Source of the DNA: Chlorobium sp. | GTDB lineage: Bacteria > Bacteroidota > Chlorobiia > Chlorobiales > Chlorobiaceae | NCBI GenBank assembly: GCA_005862285.1 | Contig: SZXW01000014.1 | Location: forward strand, 207,514-271,513 | Length of the DNA: 64,000 nucleotides | Direction of reading: 5' to 3' | In this document: piece by piece, positions 18,078-24,925 of the stretch | How the letters are laid out: the number at the start of each line of letters is the position of its first letter | How positions within the stretch are numbered: position 1 is the first letter of the stretch | Program-made: the position numbers and the translations under genes | Notes under the pieces: generated by a model | What the model was told of the DNA's origin: nothing | Seen by the model: only the letters and a program-made list of their open reading frames with translations | Database searches by the model: none

Positions 18078-18272
18078 AGTCAGTCGCGTCCTGTTATAAA
18101 GTTGAAACCGCAATACATACGAACCTGTTTACCAAAAGCCGTCATCCTTTCACACAGGCATCATCCTGCCTGCTGAAAATCTATAAATAGTCGTTGAGAG
18201 CGATTTGAGGGAAAGCGCCAATCCAGACGGCAATCAAATTGCCACCGGGAAAATAGTACTTATAGTTGTAAA

Positions 18273-18284
18273 GAACGATCGTTC
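18273..18284. promoter_or_regulatory. 12-bp palindrome GAACGATCGTTC
   Basis: A perfect 12-bp palindrome about 195 bases upstream of the tlpA start. Its core AACGATCGTT recurs exactly at 38881-38890, in the gap between the porin-cytochrome gene and resB. Perfect short palindromes of this form are typical operators for TetR-like dimers; the regulator is unknown. Confidence 0.45.
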
Positions 18285-18328
18285 AACATGAATGAGGGAT
18301 GCTATGCGGTAAAAAGCATTTTATATTT

Positions 18329-18340
18329 TAACAATTGTTA
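18329..18340. promoter_or_regulatory. 12-bp palindrome TAACAATTGTTA
   Basis: A perfect palindrome 45 bases from the preceding one. The same 12 bases occur at 60259-60270 and the 10-bp core at 39074-39083; a one-mismatch copy lies at 39237-39248. It fits the shared form AACRATYGTT. Because it is AT-rich, chance recurrence is less surprising than for the GATC version. Confidence 0.4.
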
Positions 18341-18449
18341 TTTTTGATTCCAAATACAAAATCAACAGGGTTGATCAAACTTTACCGAGCCAGCTGTTGA
18401 CTTATTCAATATCGTGAGCTGATGATGTAAAAGATCCCTGATTAAAAGC

Positions 18450-18860
18450 TTATCCGTTGCCTGAACGTGAAAAGAACGAAAGCCTTGCCGCATTGATAAA
18501 ATCTCCAATTGCTCCGGTTATATCGCCAACCGTAAATCTGGCAGCACCACGTCCGGAATGAGCAGTGATAGAGTTCGGATCGATTTGAATCGCTTTCGTG
18601 AAATCTTCGATTGCACCTTGTTTATCCCCTTTTGCGTATTTAAATGCACCTCGGCCGGAATAGGCTTGCGCTGATTTCGGATTCAATGCTATCTCCTTGT
18701 TCCATTGTGCGATAGAACTATCCACTATGGCTGCCCCTAACTTAGAGCCATTCTCGAGTACTGCTTTTTGTGCATCATTCTGGTTATTACCACAAGATGA
18801 AATTCCTGCGGTCATGATTACGAAGCAGAAAAAGATAAATAATCGGCACAAATGTTTCAT
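18450..18860 (-). CDS. Small TPR-repeat lipoprotein
   Basis: A 136-residue protein with a lipoprotein signal peptide (lipobox ISSC, Cys23). The mature part holds two tetratricopeptide repeats of the Sel/TPR type: AYSGRGAFKYAKGDKQGAIEDFTKAI near residue 66 and AHSGRGAARFTVGDITGAIGDF near residue 100. TPRs mediate protein contacts, so this is probably a small periplasmic scaffold. It is alone between the CDF transporter and the tlpA promoter, on the same strand as the CDF gene. Confidence 0.85.
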   Translation of the reverse strand: MKHLCRLFIFFCFVIMTAGISSCGNNQNDAQKAVLENGSKLGAAIVDSSIAQWNKEIALNPKSAQAYSGRGAFKYAKGDKQGAIEDFTKAIQIDPNSITAHSGRGAARFTVGDITGAIGDFINAARLSFFSRSGNG

Positions 18861-18913
18861 TGTAAATTCAGTTTAATTATGGTGCTAAATAAATATATAA
18901 AAAGGACATAGCG

Positions 18914-19900
18914 CTATGACAACCTGTGTTTCTGATCATCTGAAATATTTTTTACAGTCCATTGTATTGATCTTCTGAAATCCGTTTGCCTTTCAGGACA
19001 ACCCTTCTTGCTGCAAATCTCACAGGAATAATCAAGACAGCCATCAGTATGCACTGACAATTCAATAGCGTTGCCGAAGTTCTCCCTGACCATCCTGGTG
19101 AGTGTGTCAATTTCATTATGAGCTTCATGAACATTGAGATACCATGGAACAGTCAAATGACAGTCGATATGTAAGGTACTTCCATACTTTATGATTCTGG
19201 TGTTGTGAAGATCAATCCAGTTTTCACCTCTCTTTTCCTGTAATGTCTCAACCATCTTTTTCAGCAGTTCTTCATCAGCCTCGTCCATGATCCCTTTGAG
19301 TGAATCCCTGATAATTTTGAAACCCGTATAAACAATCAGCAATGCAAACAGGAGGGCGACTGCGCTGTCAAGCCATGCCAATTTTGTCACTAACAATAGT
19401 ATGAGGCCAACAATGATACCGATGGTCGAATAGGTATCCGATTGGAGGTGCTTTCCGCTGGCGACAAGTGCGAGAGAGCTGTTATTCCTCCCTTTTCTCA
19501 CGGCGATTTCTCCGATAACGTAATTGACAATTGCCGTCAGGCTGATCAGAATGATACCATAATCAAGTTTTGCTATCGGATGGGGATTACCAATATTTTT
19601 TACAGCCTCGACAATAATCAGCACCCCTGCTCCGGATATCATCGTTCCCTCGATTGCCGCCGATATGAACTCGACCTTCCCGTGCCCATAGGGATGGCTG
19701 GTATCTTTCGGCTTAGCCGAAACATAAAGACTGTAAAGACCGATAAAAGCGCTGGTGACATTTACAGTACTTTCAAGAGCATCGGTAAGAATTGCCACTG
19801 AATGGGTGATATACCAAGCAACGAGCTTAACGATGAAAAGAAGTACGCCTGTTATTGCAATCGTTTTTTGATAATTGAAGTTCTGTTTTGCGGTTTTCAT
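18914..19900 (-). CDS. Cation diffusion facilitator family metal exporter
   Basis: A 328-residue inner-membrane protein with six helices and a cytoplasmic C-terminal domain. Metal-site motifs include ILTDALESTVNV near residue 38 (here D and E rather than the HxxxD typical of zinc transporters) and HPYGHGKVEF near residue 68, the conserved HxxGHxKxE loop. LQSDTYSTIG lies near residue 152. Members export Zn2+, Fe2+, Co2+, Cd2+ or Mn2+ in exchange for protons. The tail ends with a cysteine cluster (YSCEICSKKGCPERQ), which may bind metal. Substrate choice is not predictable with confidence. Confidence 0.92.
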   Translation of the reverse strand: MKTAKQNFNYQKTIAITGVLLFIVKLVAWYITHSVAILTDALESTVNVTSAFIGLYSLYVSAKPKDTSHPYGHGKVEFISAAIEGTMISGAGVLIIVEAVKNIGNPHPIAKLDYGIILISLTAIVNYVIGEIAVRKGRNNSSLALVASGKHLQSDTYSTIGIIVGLILLLVTKLAWLDSAVALLFALLIVYTGFKIIRDSLKGIMDEADEELLKKMVETLQEKRGENWIDLHNTRIIKYGSTLHIDCHLTVPWYLNVHEAHNEIDTLTRMVRENFGNAIELSVHTDGCLDYSCEICSKKGCPERQTDFRRSIQWTVKNISDDQKHRLS

Positions 19901-20222
19901 GATACCGATAAAATTTTTTTATAATGAGTCAGGTATTTTTATTCCGGTTTTATCTTTCCGGCCAACTTTAATCCTTCAAACCAGAGAACACTTCCAACTC
20001 CGGCTGCAAGGCACACAAATAGTTCTTCGGGTAATAATGGGTTAAGTCTGAAGAGGTTACCCAAAAAAGGGATGTGTCCAGGATTGATTGGTAAGAAGCT
20101 TTCAGTAGAAAAGCAGCTACGGTGTCTGAAAGACCTGTAAAGCTTTCATATTTCAATTTGCTTTTCATGTACTCTCGACTGATGTACCCCTGTGGTTTGT
20201 TTTTGCTTTTACTTGCACAGGG
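19901..20222. other. Intergenic region without a convincing gene
   Basis: About 320 bases between the AI-2E permease gene and the CDF gene. A 66-codon minus-strand ORF (19968-20168) is open, but it lacks a good ribosome binding site and recognisable features. I treat the stretch as non-coding or a decayed gene. Confidence 0.5.
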
Positions 20223-21347
20223 TTATTGAGATGCTTGATGGGTTTCCTGTTTTGCCTCTTTTATCTCAGCCAGATTACCTTTGAAGGTCTCTCCGAACAT
20301 TTCCCATGCAGTCATGAAAAGTGCTGCAATGATTGGCCCGATAAAAATACCGAATATTCCGAATAAGCCTATTCCTCCAAGAGTGCCAAAAAAAATAAGC
20401 AGTTCATGAAGTTGTGTGTCACGACCTACAAGAATAGGACGGAAAATATTGTCGATAGGATGTACAACAACGCTGAGAAAGAGAAAAACACCGATAGCCT
20501 GAAAGTATTGGCCACCAGCAGCAAGGAAAATGATGCTGGGTATCCAAACGAATACCCATGTCAACGGTGGTCCGAGAATGGGAAACATCAAGAGTACTGA
20601 CATGATAGCTCCCAGGAATATGGCATTATCAATGCCTGCAAAACGGAAAGCAATTCCAGCCAAGGTTCCCTGCAGAATTCCCAACACGACACAACCTTTC
20701 AAGGTAGCCCGTGTTACTGACAGAAATTTATCAAGAAGGCGCTGCAAATCAGAGTCCGGCATAGGTAAATAACTGAGGATATTTTCCAAAATCTGTTTAC
20801 CATCCCGAATAAAAAAGAACATAGCGTAGAGAAACACAAAAAGAAGAAAAAGATCATTGACAGCAGAAACGGTAAAAGACGAAATATATTTTAATAGCAC
20901 TGAACCCGTCTGACTTGCAAATTCCCCTGACTTCTGCAAAATATTTTCCCTATAAAGTTCAAGATTGCTGGAATAAGGAAGAGAGCGAAACAGTTTATCA
21001 AAGGTCGTCGGCTCAAGCATCTGTTGCTGAACCCATGGCGCCGCGATACTGCTCATCCTGATTGCCTCCTGAGCAACAATACCAAGGAGAAATGCAAGAG
21101 GAAGGAAAACTATCACCAGAAGTGTGAGCATGGTCAAAGCAGCCGATAGACTTTTCTTCTCTTTGAACCAGCAGGAAAATCTGTGGAATATTGGAGCAGC
21201 GAGCGCTGAAAAAATGGCAGCAAGAAATATAGCCAGGAAAAAATAGCGGATCATGGCCAGAAAAATTGCTGATATAAACAAAACAACAAGCAATATTATT
21301 ACCTTGTTTGCCCTGATGATATTTATTTTTATTTCATTCTGAGGCAT
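20223..21347 (-). CDS. AI-2E family transporter (PerM/YhhT-like permease)
   Basis: A 374-residue integral membrane protein of the UPF0118/AI-2E family. It has paired helices at the N-terminus (IILLVVLFISAIFLAMIRYFF), a variable extracytoplasmic segment around residues 95-150, and a C-terminal block of helices. The block contains the family hallmarks GILQGTLAGIAF and PILGPPLTWVFVWIPS. Members have been linked to autoinducer export, Na+/H+ exchange and polysaccharide-related transport; the true substrate is usually unknown. The ATG at 21347 is used because the longer frame starts with TTG. Neighbouring genes give no functional hint. Confidence 0.88.
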   Translation of the reverse strand: MPQNEIKINIIRANKVIILLVVLFISAIFLAMIRYFFLAIFLAAIFSALAAPIFHRFSCWFKEKKSLSAALTMLTLLVIVFLPLAFLLGIVAQEAIRMSSIAAPWVQQQMLEPTTFDKLFRSLPYSSNLELYRENILQKSGEFASQTGSVLLKYISSFTVSAVNDLFLLFVFLYAMFFFIRDGKQILENILSYLPMPDSDLQRLLDKFLSVTRATLKGCVVLGILQGTLAGIAFRFAGIDNAIFLGAIMSVLLMFPILGPPLTWVFVWIPSIIFLAAGGQYFQAIGVFLFLSVVVHPIDNIFRPILVGRDTQLHELLIFFGTLGGIGLFGIFGIFIGPIIAALFMTAWEMFGETFKGNLAEIKEAKQETHQASQ

Positions 21348-21519
21348 TTGTTCATTTGTTACTATTGCAAACAAGGTAATAACTATTGACTTAACAGGAT
21401 TAATTGCGATTTAATAGCATGGTTATTCCAGATAAATATCTTGATCAATTTTTTCTCTTCTATATCATTGCGAACATTGATCTGAAAAAATGAATATTCT
21501 ATTCTTCAACAAAGAAGTT

Positions 21520-21822
21520 TTAATCGAACAATTCTCCTAAAAATCCCAAAGGGCCGCCCCTTCTTTTTCTCTTTCCGGTTTTAGGATCATAGTAATAGTC
21601 GTGGTCATCGTTATGGTGATCATAGTGACGATCCTGGTGAGAAGATTCATAACGGTGATCGGCAGGGTACTCGACGGTATTTGGCACATTCATCGACCGT
21701 TCGATGATCTTGTCCAGCTCTCCCCTGTCAAGCCAGACTCCCCTGCATTGAGGACAGTAATCAATTTCAATACTCTGACGTTCTGTGATAAGAAGGTCGA
21801 CATTGCATACAGGACATTTCAT
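21520..21822 (-). CDS. zf-TFIIB zinc-ribbon protein
   Basis: A 100-residue protein. The ATG at 21822 is chosen because GGAGAG lies 6 bases before it; an upstream in-frame ATG would add seven residues with no such site. The N-terminus holds a four-cysteine ribbon, KCPVCN at residue 2 and YCPQCRGVWLDRGELDKI near residue 26, characteristic of the zf-TFIIB family. The C-terminal half is rich in H, D, Y (repeated HDDHDYY) and ends GPLGFLGELFD, as in other bacterial members. Role unknown, possibly binding zinc or a partner through the His/Asp tail. Confidence 0.88.
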   Translation of the reverse strand: MKCPVCNVDLLITERQSIEIDYCPQCRGVWLDRGELDKIIERSMNVPNTVEYPADHRYESSHQDRHYDHHNDDHDYYYDPKTGKRKRRGGPLGFLGELFD

Positions 21823-22246
21823 GGAACTCTCCGTTGATTTCATTTATCAGAAAAGGCTGATTTGTACAATCAACCTTACCCATTCTGTTCAAAAAGAATA
21901 ATACATGAGACATCCTTAAAGCAACATGAAAGCCAGCTTAAAAGACAGTTAAAAGACAACGCTGTTTTTAGAGTATAAAAAGACATATAAAAGGCTGAAT
22001 AAATCTTTAATTCACTTTACTAAAGTCAGTAAATCAATAACTGAGGCAATCGGTAAAAGTTATCTCGCGGTTTGGTTTCATCATTTTCAATAACAACAAG
22101 ACACTTAAAAATTACTGTTAATTTTTAAGCAATATTTAACTCAGACCTCAGAAGCTTTTAAGAATCGATACCATACATTTATACCTGAATAGCGATATGG
22201 ATTCACTGATTTTTCTGATTTTTCCATTCACATAATCTGTACAACC
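21823..22246. other. AT-rich divergent promoter region upstream of the decaheme operon
   Basis: About 425 bases between divergent genes. CTTAAAAATTA at 22104-22114 is perfectly inverted at 22119-22129 with a 4-base loop, about 118 bases upstream of the DUF4405 gene. It may be an operator or, as RNA, a hairpin in a leader. No coding potential was seen. Confidence 0.6.
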
Positions 22247-22786
22247 ATGAAAGCAGTAATTAAAACTCTGGCAACGCCTCTCGCTTCAGCAGCATTTTTC
22301 ATTTCAGCTGTTACAGGAGTTCTTCTTTTTTTTGAAATCGAAATCGGTCTTGTTGAACCTGCCCACAAATGGCTCAGCTGGTTATTGTTGTCCGGAATTC
22401 TGGTGCATATCCTTCTTCACTGGAAACAATTTACCGGATATTTATCAAGCAAGCCAGCTTTGGCTGTTATTGGTGGAGGCATGCTCATGACGGTTCTGGC
22501 TCTTTATCCGGGGTTTGGTGAGAAAGAAGAGGAAGGAAGAGAAAACCTCGGAAAAATAACCTCACATGCACTTACTTCATCTTCACTTGAAACCGTGGCT
22601 CTTGTTGTCAATAAAAGTCCGGAAAATCTTATTGACAACCTTGCAGGAAAGGGAATTACTGTTAAAAATCAATCTTTGACGATACAGGAAATAGCAAGGC
22701 AAAATGGTAAAAGTGACAAGGCTCTTCTCGGAGAGTTGCTTGCTGAGGTAAAAGGAGCCGAAAAAACCGGGAAAGACCGGGATTGA
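22247..22786 (+). CDS. DUF4405-like membrane protein
   Basis: A 179-residue protein. The first 90 residues hold three hydrophobic helices with conserved histidines (EPAHKWLSWLLL near residue 40; GILVHILLHWKQF near residue 51), as in DUF4405 proteins, which resemble the haem-binding helices of small b-type cytochromes. The remaining 85 residues are soluble, ending in a DUF4405-associated helix-turn-helix-like segment (TIQEIARQNGKSDKALL). It is the first gene of a three-gene unit with a second membrane protein and a decaheme cytochrome c, so it may pass quinol electrons to the haem protein. Haem binding is inferred from histidine placement. Confidence 0.8.
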   Translation: MKAVIKTLATPLASAAFFISAVTGVLLFFEIEIGLVEPAHKWLSWLLLSGILVHILLHWKQFTGYLSSKPALAVIGGGMLMTVLALYPGFGEKEEEGRENLGKITSHALTSSSLETVALVVNKSPENLIDNLAGKGITVKNQSLTIQEIARQNGKSDKALLGELLAEVKGAEKTGKDRD

Positions 22787-22793
22787 GTTTCGG

Positions 22794-22849
22794 CTGATCC
22801 GTTATGTATTGAAAACTGCCGGATCAGACAGGATTCTGGCAGTTTTCAA
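22794..22849 (+). repeat. Interleaved inverted repeats between DUF4405 and cytochrome b genes
   Basis: CTGATCCG (22794-22801) is perfectly inverted at 22820-22827, and a 12-bp arm TTGAAAACTGCC (22809-22820) is perfectly inverted at 22838-22849. The two pairs interleave, so as RNA they are mutually exclusive or form a knot. There is no T-run, so simple termination is unlikely. The element sits in the 94 bases between genes 1 and 2 of the operon. Confidence 0.65.
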
Positions 22850-22880
22850 ATAGTACAACTCTTTCAAAACATTATTCACG

Positions 22881-23456
22881 ATGTGGAATTCAGTCCTGGT
22901 TCAAAGAGCTTTACCTCTTACCATTTCATACCTCCTGCTGATTCTCGCGGCTATTGCTCTTGACGCGATCCTTCATGTCGCTCACATGGCATGGATTGGA
23001 AGATACCTCGGTGTTCCAGGCACACTGTTCTTTATCCTCTCATTCGGGTATTCGGCCCGTAAAAAAAAGATGATAAAAAACGGAGCTCTTGGTATCTTTC
23101 TGAGGCTCCACTGCAATGCCGGATGGATAGGAACCCTTATGATCCTTATTCATTCCGGAATCCATTTCAATGCCCTCCTTCCATGGGCAGCTACAGCATT
23201 CATGCTGGTCGTAACAGGCAGCGGGCACATTGGTCAGTATCTGCTTAAAAAGGTGAAAGCCGAGGTGAAAATGAAACTGCAATCCGCTGGAGCCGTCGTG
23301 AATGATGACGATCTGGAACAGCAACGCTACTGGGATACCCTGACGGTCAAAACGCTTGAAAAATGGAGAGCCGTGCACATGCCTCTTGTAGCCGTTCTGC
23401 TTGCTCTGACCATGTTACATATTCTCAGTATTGCATACTTCTTAAACTGGAGTTGA
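22881..23456 (+). CDS. Membrane b-type cytochrome-like protein
   Basis: A 191-residue inner-membrane protein with about five helices. Histidines fall inside or at the ends of helices (ILHVAHMAWIG near residue 30; LRLHCNAGWIGTLMILIHSGIHF near residue 73; VTGSGHIGQYLL near residue 112; RAVHMPLVAVLLALTMLHIL near residue 164). This is the pattern of a four-helix haem b protein of the cytochrome b561/ferric-reductase type. The gene is followed after 3 bases by a decaheme cytochrome c, so it plausibly carries electrons between the quinone pool and that protein. I cannot name the family precisely. Confidence 0.78.
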   Translation: MWNSVLVQRALPLTISYLLLILAAIALDAILHVAHMAWIGRYLGVPGTLFFILSFGYSARKKKMIKNGALGIFLRLHCNAGWIGTLMILIHSGIHFNALLPWAATAFMLVVTGSGHIGQYLLKKVKAEVKMKLQSAGAVVNDDDLEQQRYWDTLTVKTLEKWRAVHMPLVAVLLALTMLHILSIAYFLNWS

Positions 23457-23459
23457 ACC

Positions 23460-24335
23460 TTGAAACCTCTGATTGTCTTCATCGTATCGGTACTGATCCT
23501 TGCAGCGCTTGTCCTGACGGCTCCTGATTTTCTACTCAGTCCGGGACCGTTAATGAAAGGGCACCAGTCGCTGAAAAACAATTGCCTGAGCTGCCACCAG
23601 CCCTTGAAAGGAGCTGCTTCGGTTCAATGTCTCTCATGCCATAAGCCATCGGATATCGGCTTTAAAAGCGTTTCGGGAAAGCTGATTACGAAAAATGACG
23701 GCAAAGTGCAGTTTCACAAAGGTCTGCCTGAAAAAACATGTATAGAATGCCACACCGACCATAAAGGGATAGCCGCGGCAAAAGCTATCAGGTCTTTTCG
23801 TCATGAACTGATTTCAAAGGAACTGCTGAACAATTGTTCCAACTGCCATGCACAGAAAAAGCCAGCTGATGAGGTTCACCGTTTTACCAGGGGCAACTGC
23901 GGCCAATGCCATAACACATCGCGTTGGAAACCTGCAACCTTCGATCACAAACAGTTGCCCGGTATTTCAGACAAATCATGCATAAAGTGCCACAAAGCCG
24001 ATCAGCCTAAGGACAGTATGCACCGTTTATCCCAGGCTTCATGCGCAGATTGTCACAACACAAATAAATGGAAACCAGCCACATTCAATCATGATCGATA
24101 TTTCAGACTTGATGGAGATCACCGGGCAAGTTGCAGAACGTGCCATACCAATCCGGGCAACTACAAAATCTATACCTGTTATGGATGTCATGAACATTCA
24201 GAAGCAAAAATTGCTTCCGAACATCGCGAAGAAGGGATTTATAACTATCAGAACTGTATGAAATGCCACCGGAATGGAGGTGGAGAAAATCGCGGTAAAG
24301 AAGGCTATTGGCACAAAGGAAGTAATGATGATTAA
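23460..24335 (+). CDS. Decaheme cytochrome c
   Basis: A 291-residue protein with ten CxxCH haem sites, counted directly: two CLSCH, then CIECH, CSNCH, CGQCH, CIKCH, CADCH, CRTCH, CYGCH and CMKCH. The N-terminal helix (about residues 3-22) is a signal anchor or uncleaved membrane anchor facing the periplasm. Sites 4 to 7 come in two related units (HRF..GNCGQCHNTSRWKPATFDH and HRL..ASCADCHNTNKWKPATFNH), pointing to internal duplication. The start is TTG, 3 bases after the previous stop, supported by GGAG 8 bases upstream. With its two membrane partners it forms a likely quinone-linked periplasmic electron wire. Confidence 0.92.
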   Translation: MKPLIVFIVSVLILAALVLTAPDFLLSPGPLMKGHQSLKNNCLSCHQPLKGAASVQCLSCHKPSDIGFKSVSGKLITKNDGKVQFHKGLPEKTCIECHTDHKGIAAAKAIRSFRHELISKELLNNCSNCHAQKKPADEVHRFTRGNCGQCHNTSRWKPATFDHKQLPGISDKSCIKCHKADQPKDSMHRLSQASCADCHNTNKWKPATFNHDRYFRLDGDHRASCRTCHTNPGNYKIYTCYGCHEHSEAKIASEHREEGIYNYQNCMKCHRNGGGENRGKEGYWHKGSNDD

Positions 24336-24925
24336 ATCCTGTTAAAAATAGCATGAGAAGCAAAAAAACTTTTTATATGGACAAACGGATGAAAATATTA
24401 TATCTTCAACGGTCGGTTTCCGGTATGCATTTTATTGCAAAAGGAACACGGCATTTCTCAACATTCAGGAGCAATCTATGAACGATCCAGACAGTTGCGG
24501 CGACAAATGCATCTATAGCAAACAAAATAATGTAAAAAATTCCGGTACTTGCATATTTCCGGGTTTCTGTCGTCTGTAACCCTTCTCCCTTTTTTAATTG
24601 AAGGTTCTCTCCCGGCACGAATCAGCCATGCAACCGGAAAGGAAGTGAACCATGAAATATTATGCCTCCCAATCCGAATTTCGGACTCCTTATTTTCTGA
24701 ATAACGACAATATTTCCTCCGAAAGCTTCGAAGGAAAACTGTTTACTATATTGTCAGAAGGCTTCCAGTACCTTCGACATCACGTCATGTATTCAACTTC
24801 CTGAAGAAAAAAAAGTATTTCTGAATTTGCTTTTTTCCGGCAGTACCAGAACGCAATGTTCATCCTGCCGATGGTTGACAGGTGTATCTGCATGCAGTAA
24901 ATAGAACTCAGGAGGAGATATAACC
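24336..24925. other. 590-base leader region upstream of mgtA with short ORFs
   Basis: No large gene. Three short plus-strand ORFs precede mgtA: 24478-24579 (33 codons, four cysteines, AGGAG 6 bases upstream), 24652-24804 (50 codons, GGAAG upstream) and 24856-24900 (14 codons, ending 25 bases before the mgtA start). Magnesium transporter genes in enteric bacteria are controlled by leader RNAs with short peptides, so the arrangement is suggestive. No known Mg2+ riboswitch was recognised. Confidence 0.45.
24652..24804 (+). CDS. Possible small protein of 50 residues upstream of mgtA
   Basis: ORF beginning KYYASQSEFRTPYFLNNDN and ending YLRHHVMYSTS. It has a plausible ribosome binding site (AAAGGAAG, 6 bases before the ATG). 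No signal peptide or motif. It could be a genuine small gene or part of the mgtA leader; I do not recognise it. Confidence 0.35.
   Translation: MKYYASQSEFRTPYFLNNDNISSESFEGKLFTILSEGFQYLRHHVMYSTS

Larger units (their letters stand above)
18078..18449. other. Regulatory gap upstream of the tlpA operon
   Basis: About 370 AT-rich bases between tlpA and the TPR lipoprotein gene, both on the minus strand. It must contain the tlpA promoter. Two palindromes stand out, at 18273-18284 and 18329-18340, listed separately. No coding signal or RNA gene was seen. Confidence 0.6.

Noticed and set aside
19968..20168. 66-codon minus-strand ORF between CDF and AI-2E genes
   Set aside because: Weak ribosome binding site and no recognisable feature; could be a decayed gene but cannot be supported.
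24406..24618. 70-codon minus-strand ORF with a hydrophobic stretch upstream of mgtA
   Set aside because: No ribosome binding site; it runs against short plus-strand ORFs in a leader region and has no family features.
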